A stretch of 64,000 nt of DNA from Eumeta japonica (Eukaryota; Arthropoda; Insecta; Lepidoptera; Psychidae): assembly GCA_005406025.1 (NCBI GenBank), contig BGZK01000145.1, positions 496,001 through 560,000 of the forward strand, read 5' to 3'. Shown here piece by piece: positions 36,165-48,240 of this stretch. The notes under the pieces were generated by a model. It was not told the origin of the DNA and searched no databases. It saw only the letters and a program-made list of their open reading frames with translations. Each line of letters starts with the position of its first letter. Position 1 is the stretch's first letter. The position numbers and the translations under genes are program-made.

Positions 36165-36890
36165 ATGGCGATCGTCTTTGTATTTTATCCTATCTCAGAT
36201 CGTCATCGTATTTTATTTTCCCTTATGTTGACATTTTAGAATACCGATCGCAATCGTGTTTCATTCTACCACACATTGTTGATATCTTAGAATAATGATC
36301 GCCATCGTATTTTATTCTATTCTATGTTGACATATTAGTACACAGATTGTCATCGTGGTTTATTCTATCATAAGTTGACATATTAGAACGCAGATCGTCA
36401 TCGTGTTTTATTTTACCTTATGTTGGCATTTTAGAATACCGATCGCAATCGTGTTTCATTCTAACCTACATTGTTGATATCTTAGAATACTGATCGCCAT
36501 CGTATTTTATTTTATTCTATGTTGACATATTAGAACGTAGATCGTCATCGTATTTTATTTTACCTTATGTTGGCATTTTAGAATACCGATCGCAATCGTG
36601 TTTCATTCTAACCTACATTGTTGATATTTTAAAATACTAATCGCCATTGTATTTTATTCGATCCTGTTTGAGTTTTTAGAATATTGACCGCCATCGTATT
36701 TTATTTTACCCTACTCTGACATCTTAGAATACTAATCGCCATCGTGATTTATTCTACTCTATGTTAACACCGATCGCTACCGTGTTTTATTCTACCCTTT
36801 CTTGATATCTTAAAATACCGATTGCCATTGCGTTTTCTTTCACCCCGTATTGTCATCTTATAATATCCATCGCTATCGTGTTATTTCATT
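36165..36890. repeat. Minisatellite, about 15 units of roughly 48 bp
   Basis: The core 'gatcgccatcgtgttttatt' followed by 'ctatgttgacatcttagaat' recurs with starts at about 36198, 36246, 36297, 36346, 36393, 36441, 36491, 36540, 36589, 36640, 36687, 36735, 36772, 36820 and 36868. Unit subtypes (gtcatcg, gcaatcg, gccatcg) cycle, so blocks about 148 and 196 bp apart are nearly identical, which indicates higher-order duplication of three or four units. The right end is more diverged than the left. No protein is implied. Confidence 0.9.
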
Positions 36891-38880
36891 TTATTTGGTA
36901 CGTAACACGAACATTTTACGTTACCACTTTGTGGGTAAAACGGTCCCTTTTATTGGATTTGTTGTTATGATCATAAAAATGCGACTGATAGTTATATACC
37001 AGCGCCTTCGTTTGATCCGTTACATTCATATGTTTTTAACGTTACGAGAAAATCGTATCATGAAAATTTTGTACGCTGTAGGTAGCCTAAACATATTTAT
37101 GATCAGATGTGTGACGATGAATTATAATTAATTGTTTAATTATGTATCTGTATTTTTCGACGTATTTTACATACTAAATTAATATTTTTCCCATTTCTTT
37201 TTTAATTTTTATGATAGTGGTGGGCATTATCGCCAATGGTATGATGATATAAAGCGGAAGCTTTTTTGGCGCGATTGCAACATTTATTGTTGCCCGAGAA
37301 ATAGATAAAACGTCGACAGTGAACTGATTTTAAAATAAGAGACTGTAATATCGACATTTACCCTCTGAATTGCTATTTTTAGATTATGATTTAATCATTT
37401 TCTTGGCTCATTGTATTAAAAAGGTTAATTCATTTGGTACTTTCGTCGAAAGTGACTTTTTTGTTAACTCGAAAAATATGTCTATGATAGAATCGTTAAT
37501 TGCTCTAAACTACAAGTCCAGACCATCAAACGTTCAAAAGCGAGAGACTTGTGACAGACGTCACATGAAGAATATCGTAATGAACTAGTTGCTAAGTGCA
37601 TTTCCTCAAATGTAAACATTTGTTCGTTTTAAAAAAAAGGTGTAAATATTCACCAAATCATTTTTTTTTTATTAGCGGAAGATCACGCTCTTAGAAACTA
37701 TTTCACAAAAACTACCTTGTCTCCCAAATTTTATGGTTAGTTTGAGATCTAAGTCTTTATTTTAAAAAATAATGGAAAATTAGGACAGATGTAGCAAATC
37801 AAGTTAAAAATATAAAATGATGAAACCGAAGAACACAAAAGTTAACAAGAGATAACTAAATTATCCAAATTAGTGTGTATTTGTATCATAAGTATATATA
37901 GTGTGTAAGTGTATTATAAGTATTGAGCCAAAACGATGTCAAATTGTGAAAATTGATATGAAACCGCGTCTGGCATACCTTTAGCTGCCACCGACTCCGA
38001 AAATAACTAACTATTTAATTATTTTAAGGTTTTAAAAAGCGTTTTTTTCATTATGAAAAGCCATTTTATATTAAGGCAAACTTCATTTCGATAGACTTAT
38101 TGAAATTGTTGTAAGCAGAACACACATTTTCTGCCGTGTCTTTTATGTTTATTTCATGTCGTGCCGCATCTACCCAGATAAATCCGGTGTAGGCCAAATT
38201 TTAACAGCTTAAATCTGACTTTATCTAGATTTTATACGAGACCGGTTTTTTTTAAAAATTCTAGATTAATGAACAAACAGATCTAATTTGTTCGTCAACT
38301 ATTGTTATGTCAATGTCTTACCCGAGTGTATGAGTTTGGCAATTAGACATCACAATTGAAAGCAAAATATTCTTCGTTTATCGAAGGATGAAATGGCCAT
38401 GAAGTTAAGTGTAGGTACTATTTATGATTCCTTGGTAACGACCGATCACAAAGGTAGTACTGAGAGAGGGATACAGGTAAATACCGAAAAGCACAAAAAA
38501 AATCAAATACATTGTGCGTATACTCGAGTTGGATAGTTTTGTTTCTAAATAAGGTAATATTGAAAATAATACAATTAAGTGCATTTCATATGGTGAAACA
38601 CCTTAAATAGTTTAAATATTTTAAGAACTTATATTTAAGTACTTTGCCACTTTTCCATTCGTTCAGTAGGTAGTTTATTTTTTTTTTTCTAATTTCTCTT
38701 TCATAATGATAATTATGATAATTCTACATGCATCCGAATTTTAAAAATACCCGAAAGGACGTTGACCAAATTGCCCTTTAAGAGGACAGAAAGTCAAAGA
38801 CTGTCTAATTATCGACAATAGACAATATTTTTTTTTGGGATTCCATTCCAACACATATGCTGCGGTCAAATGGACGAACG
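36891..38880. other. AT-rich non-coding stretch
   Basis: 37862-37918 holds a loose duplication of 'gtgta..tgtatcataagtat'. Otherwise nothing recognisable. Confidence 0.4.
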
Positions 38881-38888
38881 CAATCATT

Positions 38889-38922
38889 TTGATCATAAAC
38901 GAATACTTGATCATAAACGAAT
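38889..38922. repeat. Two 16-bp exact direct repeats
   Basis: ttgatcataaacgaat occurs at 38889-38904 and again at 38907-38922, an 18-bp-period tandem duplication. Confidence 0.85.
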
Positions 38923-39465
38923 TTGTATTGTGAGCATGCATTCTTTTTAATTCGATGGCTTATATTATATTTCATCCAAACATGTGGCATAGAATTTATT
39001 TTATGCGTTAGAAATTAATAACGATACGTAGGTTATGCCAAAATTAAGTAAAAGTATTTAACAAAAAAAAGGGAATACTTAATTTATTCGCTTATCGATC
39101 AATCATTTTTGTTAATCTGGTAACATTTAAGAAATCCGGCCGGTGATCTACTGGACAGAAGTAGAAAAACCCGCCAACGCCGCACCGCCAATTGTTGCGT
39201 AATGTATTGAGCAAAATATATTGATAAATGCCAGGATATCTGTGGAAATAATATCTGATTAACTTTCTAAGAGCTAAGGAATGCTTTAATTTTGTTGTCA
39301 ACAATATTTGTAATCGATATTCTAATAGACCATAACCTCAAATAGAGGATGTTTAATTATTTTTTAGAAATGCATTCCCAGCTCGTCCGCCAGTTTGGTT
39401 TATTTTATTACGTTTGATATCATCATAGTTGCGCAAACTTTGACAAAATCTCAAAAATAATAATT
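38923..39465. other. Non-coding stretch
   Basis: Nothing recognisable. Confidence 0.4.
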
Positions 39466-39474
39466 TGAAAACGG

Positions 39475-39725
39475 TCGTTCGTAAAAAGGTCCCGCGCCGT
39501 AGTGAATTGTGAATGTCCTTTGTGAGAGCGATGTTGATTCGCCAAGATGTCGAGCCGAGGATACTCGAGGCGAGACTAGGACCCGCTGTTCAGCGCTTTA
39601 TCATAACATAAACTAAAAGGATTTGTCAAGACGACATCTATTTTAATAGAATAACAGCCAGGGAGGTCTAGAGTTCGACGGCGCGAATCGTTGCTCTGTT
39701 CAAAGCGTTCTGTAATCAGTCAGGT
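39475..39725. other. Moderately GC block, possible conserved non-coding element
   Basis: A less AT-rich segment ('gtcgagccgaggatactcga', 'ttcgacggcgcgaatcgttg') with no open frame and no repeat copies in the window. This makes it a candidate cis-regulatory element by composition only. Confidence 0.2.
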
Positions 39726-40039
39726 CCAGATTGATCTTCTGCATTTTCTGCCTAGAAAAATGTTTCTTCTTTTTAAAATATGGAAGAACTGGAAACTGTA
39801 TATGTACCCAATATTCTTAATTTAAGCATGGTCGATTTATAACCGAGGCATTTCACCCTTATAAGTCTGAAAAAATTGCTTCGAAACGACGACGCCAAAC
39901 AGCGTGGCATATCTATCAGACAATTATAGGTGCAAATGGCAGAAATCATCTAAAATATTTGCGTTTGCTTACTACTGCACCGACGAACGACCAAATTCTT
40001 TTTCTGTTCTCTCACCGGAAATCGTAATAACGCTTCCAC

Positions 40040-40575
40040 CCGACCTCAGACCTGCATAAACATCCACTCACCGAATCAAATTTCACTTGTCGTTTGAGGC
40101 GTTATGCATAACGAAATTTGTTTAATTTTCATAAACGTCTGTCCACCGAATAATACACACAGAGCGTACGGCTCGCTGAAGGTCACGATTAGCATACAAT
40201 CGTCGCGCCGGTGACGCGCGCCGCCGCTCTTATGTAACCGCCCTCACAATCACATTCTTATGCGGCCGTTCCCTGAACGGGCGAGTTGCAATTTCCTCGG
40301 ACGCGGGAACGCGGGACTAATCCCTGAATTCGTACGGACCGGGGACGGATTCCATTTTTTATATGGTAATTTAGCTTCGGGACCGGGCGTGTTTTGATGT
40401 GGTACAGCGCAACGCACGAAACTCTGCCGCTGTGAAGTCAGTCACGAAAGCGTCACAATGGCTTAAAATGGGAACGCGAAGATAGAAGAGGAAGGAGTCG
40501 GGGGACGTTGAACCTGCGCATTGCATCGTTCGCAGACAATTCAGAGCGGCAGAGTTTCGTGCGTTGCCCTGTAGC
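40040..40575. other. Moderately GC block, possible conserved non-coding element, with shared 43-bp motif
   Basis: GC-richer than its surroundings with homeodomain-like words ('ttatgcataacgaaattt' at 40101) and CG-rich 'cgcgccggtgacgcgcgccg'. It ends with 40531-40573, the second copy of the 'caattcagagcggc' block also found at 30096-30136. Confidence 0.3.
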
Positions 40576-42160
40576 TCTCAACATGCTTGATTCGATGGCA
40601 CCGATTTCGTAAGTGCGACGAAACCATACGACAGGGGGCGAGACGAAAGCGCGCTATCGGATTTACTACTGTATCAATTCTTCAAAGCAGCCTGCAATTA
40701 GCGTTTGCGTTGCATAACTTTTTAAAGTGTTTAAAAAAACGTACAAATCGGTCCAACGGAGCCCAATCGACACTCGACTCCAATAGAACGACTAGAAATT
40801 TACAATATGACAAAATATTGTTGACTAATGTGACACTCGCTCAATTTTTTTAGTGTGTCGCATTTCCCAACAAATTGTGCGTTTCAAAGATCTCATACAC
40901 GAAGCACCGCCAGACTCCCACGATGTTACCGTTCATTTTGAGATTACTTATCCATTTTTCGTTTCTCCCATATTTTTCCGTCTTTCTTCTTCGCAATTTC
41001 AAAGTTTCAAGCCCAAAAAGTAACCTTTTTAGGTGTGCACGTCACAGCAGATTTCCTGAATAAGACTGTCACATAGTTATGAACCGTGCGTATTCTAACC
41101 GGCTCCAGCTGGACATCAGCACAGCCCCGGCGGTGGCGTTATGTTAAGCTGGAACCGATTCGGCACTGATACAATTAAGTATGTGACTGTGTGATTTTTA
41201 CTCCCATATTGTTCTTGTGCCGAATAAAACGTACTTTTCTTCCTTCTTTCTCTCTTTCTTTTTTCTTTCTTATAAAAGAGTTTGTACACATCTATTGCTG
41301 GGGAAATAATTTCATTCGTTTTATTAAAATGAAATGTTAAGCGAATGGAGAACTTCATTTATATATTTAGTTTTATGGAACATTGTTTTAAACGATTTAT
41401 TGTAATGATAAAAAATAAAATCATTTTCTTTGTCTATATTAAGTGTCATCACTTTTTGCGGTATGATCAAGACGAGCAAAATGTTACTGATATTATATTC
41501 CCCATCTCGCATTAGAAATTTGAAAAGCAAAGGAATCTGATATAACTCGTGTTAATAAAATATTTCATATGCATGAAATTAGGCTTTGTATTCCTTAAGG
41601 TAGCCTCGGCCCGACGTTCGTTTCTCTGTTGCTTTTTTTTAAATATTCCAGTCTAAAATCTACTATTATATAAATGATAAATATTTGGTATCCTTTTTTT
41701 TATTATAAAATAAAAATAGAGCTCTGATATTCGCAAGAAATCGGTTGGAGCTCACCATGTGTAAAGTTCGGTCATTCAGTGGTCTTTGTCCGACTTGACG
41801 CTGACCTTATGAGGGAATGTTGCAACTCTTTGCACATTCTGATGCACATGTCAGGAGAACGCATCGCGAAATGAGTATACGCAGGCGAATGGAAGGCGTT
41901 GTCGTGAGGGGGCGCTGTAGGTAAAAATTGTGGATAATGAAAAATACGAGGTTCATAAAGGACAAAACCTTCTGTACAGGTTTCCTTATTCTACACTTTT
42001 ATCGCTGTGCCACTCTTCACAGCTACATTTTTTAAAACTTTTTATTATAATTCCTGTATCTAAAAAGACGGCAGTGCGTTGGTAACTTTGCCAATATTGT
42101 ATACGCTAATGTGGTGGTGGTAACAATTTCTTTTAGGATAACTTGCATGCATTTTTACTA
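40576..42160. other. Non-coding stretch with pyrimidine tract
   Basis: 41233-41271 is an almost pure C/T tract (tttcttccttctttctctct). An open frame at 40587-40853 matches nothing. The rest is AT-rich. Confidence 0.4.
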
Positions 42161-42164
42161 CCAG

Positions 42165-42166
<2 letters not shown>

Positions 42167-42209
<43 letters not shown>

Positions 42210-42210
42210 T
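42167..42210. repeat. TA microsatellite
   Basis: About 18 uninterrupted (at) units followed by 'acatatat'. Confidence 0.95.
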
Positions 42211-42539
42211 TCAAACTTTAATGTGCCATATATATACTAATATTATATATGAGTGTGTAATATTAGTATGTATATATGTTATTTTTGTAATATATTTCAT
42301 CTTTGTAATAGAAATAAGAATTTATCCATCCTTATACACTTCCAAAAAATTGTGATTTTAGGATTATTCGACATTCGTATCAGCTACAGCAAACAGCATC
42401 TACCATCATTTAAATTAAAACTGATACTTGAGATCCCTCATTTAAATTGATTGACTTCGTCAATCTAAAAAGATATTTTCATAAGAAAGTAGCTGGCTGA
42501 CTTAATCCGACTTAAAAAACAATATTACCTATTCATATA

Positions 42540-42790
42540 CTAGCTGTACCCGCAATTTCATACGCTTGGTATTTATATTTAAGTTCAACTTATTTCTCAT
42601 GACCTGATTTTAATGAAAAAAGCCTATATCTTGACTCAAACTACGCTCAAAGTGCCTATTAAAATCTTCTAAATATTCGTCTAGTTATTTTGGAGATTAG
42701 GGTATCCAACAAAGCCTTCAAAAATAATCCTATCGTATTATTATATTCACCACAGTAGCACAACGACGGACAGACACAATGACGGTTCCA
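42540..42790 (+). mobile_element. 'actagctgtacccgc' interspersed repeat
   Basis: Head actagctgtacccgcaattt and a tail region 'gggtatccaacaaagccttc' with 'gtattattatattca' fit the shorter subtype of this lepidopteran repeat. Same head type as 1125, 31803 and 60347. Confidence 0.6.
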
Positions 42791-43230
42791 TAATTTTCTT
42801 CTTCAACCAATAATTATTTATTTTATTTATAGACTGTTAAGGATTTTCAAAACGCCATAAAATAAATCATCTGGATTTATAAATGGTTGTAATGCTGAAT
42901 TTACTTTATTATGTTTATATCAAAGGTTCGTTAGTCTAACAATATTACAAATTGCATTTAAGAATCAAAAGAACCATTAACCATCAGAATTCCGCAATTC
43001 ACATTTATTCGTTCAGTGTAATTGCGAAAAGTTAAAGTTATACTAACAGGCGGTGATACGGTTAAAGCAAGTGTTTATCTTGGGGCGTTCGCTATGTAGA
43101 GAGTGAGGTACAAACTGTTTGGGACCAAAAAAAGGGAATACTGGCTGGTAAAGTTGGAACATTGATTACATTTTAAACAAAGAAATAATTTGATAATCTT
43201 TTTTTTTAATGGAAGTCCGTTTTTGCATAA
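42791..43230. other. AT-rich stretch in front of the mariner
   Basis: The mariner 5' terminal repeat should fall here (about 43030-43080), but I cannot identify it. Confidence 0.35.
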
Positions 43231-44305
43231 ATGGAAAGAATTAAAATGTATGCGATCATTAAGTATCTGTGCTTGAAAAATGTTACTACGAAACGAGTTA
43301 ATCAAGACTTACAGGATACAGCTGCGCGTTGGTGCGCCCACTTTTAACGTGGAAGAACATCTACCAAAAATAACCCTCGCTAGGGGTCGCCCAACAACGG
43401 TAATCACCGAAGAAATTATGGAGAAAGTCGAAAAAATTGTTTTAATAGGTCGCCGTGTCACGGTACGTTTTATAGCCCAAAAAAAAAATAAATTGAGTGG
43501 TAGTGTACAATTGTGCATAGCATTTTACAGGAACATTTGGGGATGAAAAGAGTACCAGTATTCTGGATCCCCGGGATGCTTACCGATGCATGAAAACAAA
43601 TCGGGCTGAACATTTCTCGAGCTTCTTTGGAACTGTTACCAGATCCCGATAGTTCTATTGCACCATTTACAATCATGAATGAAACTTGACTTCACGATTA
43701 CAATTCAGAAACAAGTCTATGATTTGGAAAGACCATTTTCGTCAATCCCTAAGACATTTAACGCGAGACGTTCTGCCGGAAAGATCATGTGCTCCCTTTT
43801 TTGGGATAGTAAAGGCATGGTCATGATAAACTATCTCGACCGTGAAGTTACTCTTACAGGCTCTTCGTATGCAAAAAAAAAACAAAAAAAAAATTGAGTA
43901 GAGAAATTATAAAGAAACGGCGAGGTATACAACTATAAATTGTTTTGTTCCATCAAGATGATAACCTCGGCCCTAGGTCCGTTGCTATGGTTGCAATTCG
44001 AAATGCTGGCTTCGAAATACTTGAGCATCCTCAGTATTCACCCGCCCTTGCCCTTAGTAATGTCTATCTATTTCCAAGATCGAAGGAGTATCTGAGAGCA
44101 CAGAGATTTGGAGATGATTAAGCGGTAGTCGCCGCAGGAATTTGGAGGTGGTCAGGAAGAAAAGTATTTGAGAAAGGAATTTTAAGCTTAGAAACAAGAT
44201 ATACCAAGTGCATTATGCGAAAAGACGACCATATTGAAATGTAAAATTAAAATTAAATAAAAAAACCGGCAACATAGTCCTCAATTTTTATTGAACGCTG
44301 CTCGT
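43231..44305 (+). pseudogene. mariner transposon, nearly full-length but inactivated
   Basis: Transposase starts at ATG 43231 (MERIKMYAIIKYL) and ends at TAA 44244 after KCIMRKDDHIEM, about 1010 bp, the usual mariner length. Recognisable blocks run in order: the N-terminal HTH, GRRVTVRFIAQ, NETWLHDYNSET across a stop, SAGKIMCSLFWDSKGMVMI, LFHQDDNLGP, EILEHPQYSPALALSNVYLF. Frameshifts and stops separate them, and an A-rich patch at 43871-43898 breaks the frame. Catalytic residues: first Asp is Asn (NETW), second Asp is retained (HQDD), third is Asn (LALSN). The end 'tttttattgaacgctgctcg' then 'ta' looks like the 3' terminal repeat. Confidence 0.85.
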
Positions 44306-45455
44306 ATAGTGAGATTGAGTCGACTGCTAGTCTTATTCACGATCATTTATCCGTCAATGGGTATTTTATTTCATCGATGATCCAGTTTCATTGTGTTGAT
44401 GATAATTTTTAATCTCATCTCCATCAACATTCTATATGACATCTCCTTGGTATATGTTGAAAACGCGGTTGTAGATTTTAATAATTGTTACCGGAGCGAA
44501 CAGAAATTAAATCTCCTATTGTAAAAAACTTCAAATTGTTTTGCAAATGTCTGCTAAACAATATGTAATAAGAATTTAGTCTTTTTAGTTGATGCGATTA
44601 TATAAACATGTTTAATGCCTATTTTCTGCTTATATTTTTTTTAACTATTTTTATTTAATTTATTAATGTAAATAATAGGTCTAGAAATTTTTGGAAAATA
44701 GTTAATCTACAAATTGCCGTCAGTCCATACATTATAGGTATTTACAGGAAACTTTATAATCAGTCGTAGATTTTTACAATTAAAAAAAATATATATTAAG
44801 ACGCAGTTTCGTGGTTTAAATGAGTTTTCTTGTGCAGTCAGTCGTACTTCTGCTGTCATTAGTTTTTAAGCAAACTCAACGATATGAGACTTTAATTATT
44901 TTTTAAAAACACACGTCGCAAAATGATCTCACTATCTACGTGCTGTAATGACATTTACATCCGGTCAATGGGTACATATTCATAAAAATATGAATACACA
45001 TTGGAAGATTAATATTGTTTGTTGTATTGATATGAGTTTTAAAGTTCCTTAATGCGAATAGAAATAATTTTAAGTTAAGAAAATTTAGGGTGAAAAGGAA
45101 ATTAGGGCATTCTTGTTGTTCAGGATGAAGCCCTATTCTGTGTTAGATCGAATTTTACGTCAGTGAATCAAACAATTTTATTCAGACTGTTTTTGTTCTA
45201 GGCTAGGACAAATATGTAATCAATGTATACTTACTCATTATCGTGTCAAATAATTGAATAAACCTTCATTATTTCTAAATATTATTAACATAGATCACTA
45301 TTTACACTAATGTGGTTATAATGATTCATCATACTCAAAGTTGGCACACATAATTTTTTATTTCAACAGAATAGCCGTTTACCATTTCAAAGTTAGATTA
45401 GCTAGTCCAGCGTAGCCCCGGGGGTTTTGTCTAAAAATCGTGGTTATAAAAATTA
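44306..45455. other. AT-rich non-coding stretch
   Basis: Nothing recognisable. Confidence 0.4.
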
Positions 45456-45459
45456 CCGA

Positions 45460-45635
45460 TACGCGTGTCGCGAGAGTTCGACGACCCCACGTGGAACCAC
45501 CCTGATTTCACGTGCCTCGTCCTTGTCGCGCCCGCGGCGCCCGGTACGGCGGTCTCGCTCTCGCCGACCATTCTCACGCGCACCGCCCGTGCACCAGCGA
45601 CGCGCCGACGCACCACGGTAGGTAGATATCTATCA
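45460..45635. other. GC-rich islet
   Basis: CG-rich block (gcgcccgcggcgcccggtac at 45529) beginning near 'cgcgtgtcgcgagagttcga'. The several open frames are Arg/Pro/Ala-rich and motif-free. Confidence 0.25.
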
Positions 45636-46230
45636 AAAAAAAAAGAGACCATCCTCCTTGTCTATGACATAGATAATTCGCCGTGCGATGACGTCTTCAA
45701 TAAACAAAACGAATCCAACAGGTGATCAGGATATGCGTTAGGCGAATGTGCAAAACAAATTAGCGCTTGCAGAAAATACGTTATCAGCGACGACCCACTT
45801 AATTTGATAACCCAAGGAGTAGCTACGAAAAACGCCGCTAACAAATCTCGTATAAACTAATAATTGAAGCATTAGATATTATTATTGCATATTGCATAGA
45901 TTTTACTACATAGATTAAAATGGATGACTTACGAATTGACTGATAAATAATGGGAATAATTACTGATAATGGGAACGTCCCAGCGCGATTATTTCAGTAG
46001 TTCCATGTCCTTAGTATTTAATTTGGTCGTAAAAATTAAAGTATATTTCGCGTAACTGATGATTTTTCAATAACATTTACATCTGTTGTTATGAATAAAG
46101 TTGTATTATATTTTTGTTCATTCTGAATTCGTATTGATTTCAATTGATATTTACAATTGTCGTATATTTAAAGTGCATTAAATGGTAAAGACATGGAACA
46201 GTATAAAAAAGAATGTACTTCTTTTTTTTG
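45636..46230. other. AT-rich non-coding stretch
   Basis: Nothing recognisable. Confidence 0.4.
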
Positions 46231-46257
46231 GTTCGATTGTACGCAGGAAGAAAAATC

Positions 46258-46416
46258 ATGGCCGAACAACAAATCGACAACTTTTGTGTTCCGTTTGTAG
46301 TCCGGCGACAACCGTCAGATGCGAAATACTATAAAAATTACAAACGTCGATTTTTGAAGCGCGTTCACTTGGCGCGCCGGCGACGCAGACTTTTGCTTGC
46401 GGCTTCGTCCGCATAA
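46258..46416 (+). CDS. Unrecognised small basic open frame behind a splice-acceptor-like site (doubtful)
   Basis: The ATG at 46258 has a good context (aatcATGG) and opens 52 codons to TAA: MAEQQIDNFCVPFVVRRQPS, then a Tyr/Lys/Arg-rich stretch ending RRRRLLLAASSA. Upstream, 'cttctttttttt' then 'gattgtacgcag|g' (AG at 46245-46246) is a good 3' splice site. The product would be small and strongly basic with no known domain. It lies in a locally GC-richer block that continues past the stop, which also fits non-coding sequence. I do not recognise it and rate it more likely spurious than real. Confidence 0.15.
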   Translation: MAEQQIDNFCVPFVVRRQPSDAKYYKNYKRRFLKRVHLARRRRRLLLAASSA

Positions 46417-46780
46417 AAAGTTTTCGCTAACGATAGGCGTCAACTTACACAACGTAGAGAACAAACAAACGGTGTTGTGTCAGATTTTAATGACCTGCCT
46501 ACCGAGGCGCACGCTTCTTAAGTTTATATTGCAGTTTAAGGGGCGAGGCCTTTCCGGGTGACCGACGGCTTAAAGCGCAATCCAAAGCGCGGAACGAGCG
46601 ATTCAATTTAACTTAAAGTTAAAAAGTAATTGACAAATTCGACTCATGTCCAAGACTAAGTCACCATTCGTGCCTGTAAATAATTAGCTGATATTTTTAA
46701 CTAAATTCTATTTGATATTTTTTTCCTACATATAAATGGTTACCGTTCGGTCAATAATATCACTTATTTACAGAGAACAA
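46417..46780. other. Non-coding stretch
   Basis: Moderately GC to about 46610, then AT-rich. No match. Confidence 0.35.
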
Positions 46781-46799
46781 AGTACGTGTAATGAAAATC

Positions 46800-47010
46800 A
46801 TGTTGGGCGCGCGCGCCGCACAATGGTCCGCACCTCTCGCTCGCCGCTCTCGGCGAGGCGTCGCCCGTGGAAATGTGGGAGAAAAGGAATACACTTTTTT
46901 TCGAGCTCACGCTTGTCTAGTTGTAGTTTATTCGGTCGGCCGCGTTCGGCGCTGTGTGAACGCAGACGCACCGCTACCTTCAGTTCACTTCGCCCTCCTT
47001 TTTTTTTTTA
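46800..47010. other. GC-rich islet
   Basis: Starts 'gttgggcgcgcgcgccgcac' and includes 'gtcggccgcgttcggcgctg'. Open frames are motif-free. Possible regulatory islet. Confidence 0.25.
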
Positions 47011-48135
47011 ACGAGCCCGTGGTGGAAATTAGAATTATGTGATATCGTAGCGAAAATCTTGATTAGAACGACGACGGCGTTGGTTCCTGTTAATTTTTAG
47101 GTACAGTTATCGCTGTTGAACATATCTCGCGGTCGTTTTCCGTTGGGAACAAAATATTTAATATAATTACGTTTTCTTTTTAAAGCGAATAAAGCGAAAA
47201 ATTCTTTTTTTTTTTGGCATTTTTTCTATACGAGCGATCCATAGATATGTATCTCTCGATCATCGAGTACATTTAGTTCTACTTGAAATGTGTACGTGCA
47301 CGCGTCAAACCTCTAGCTAGTAACTCTGATGTAGATCTAGGATTATAATTTATGTATGGGTTTTTGTGGCTATGCGTGCGTGTTTAGTCAACTGTATACA
47401 ATAGCTGCATGCTAACATAGACGTAGAAACAAAATGTGATAGTCTATGTCTTATTTCAACGTTTTTGTGGTAGGTCTGCTGATTTGTTGGTTTTTACAGT
47501 ATATTTTTATTTATAATGATGCACTTTTAAAATGCAACGGAAACTTGGGCCTTCTCAGAATCTATGAAGAGCTTCACTCATTTATTTCACCACGAAGTGG
47601 TTTAAACGAAAGTTATGGATTATAATATCTTTATAATTCTACAAAATTATACATTCCCATTATCATAGGCATATTCGATTCTTTTAACAATTTTCTAATT
47701 TATTTTATGCTATAGGTGTCACGGATCTAAAAAAATATTCTTGGTTGTCGTCCGTACAGAAAATGATTATTTAGTATTTTATGTAAGATTAGAATGGTTG
47801 AGTTATATCAACACCTTAACCCCTACAGATCTAAATCGACATCCTTATATTTATTCCCTTATGTATCATTTGATTATTAAAACACGCACGTCACCAAATA
47901 CAATTCACGACAACCACCTGTTGCCCGTCCGCATGTTGCGCCGGCGACTCTATTATTTCAGTTATGAAAGGAGATTTACATTAATTTATATGTTTTTTAG
48001 TTACTCCCCCTCTTACATGACTTTATCCCCATATTTATTTTTCCTAATTAAATTCATTCGACATTTTCATATCATCGAATATGACAGATGTAGGTAATAG
48101 TACAAAATGTCAAAATAATATATTATCTGAATCTC
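47011..48135. other. AT-rich non-coding stretch
   Basis: A 118-codon open frame (47741-48097) matches nothing I know and has no repeat or domain; it probably arises by chance. Confidence 0.35.
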
Positions 48136-48138
48136 AAA

Positions 48139-48240
48139 GTCGACGTGAGTTTTTCCATTGACCTCTTACGGCGAAATGTGATGAGATTTTGCCAGATCCC
48201 CCTTCAGTTTGAGCTCACGTCAGTGTGTTTTTCCCCTATT
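48139..48240 (+). mobile_element. Decayed lepidopteran interspersed repeat (fragment)
   Basis: 'ttgacctcttacggcgaaat' 'gtgatgagattttgccagat' and 'ttgagctcacgtca' resemble a common moth/butterfly repeat with alternating 'gaccccttac...gtgatgagatt' and 'gagct.acgt' blocks. One copy only, so tentative. Confidence 0.3.
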
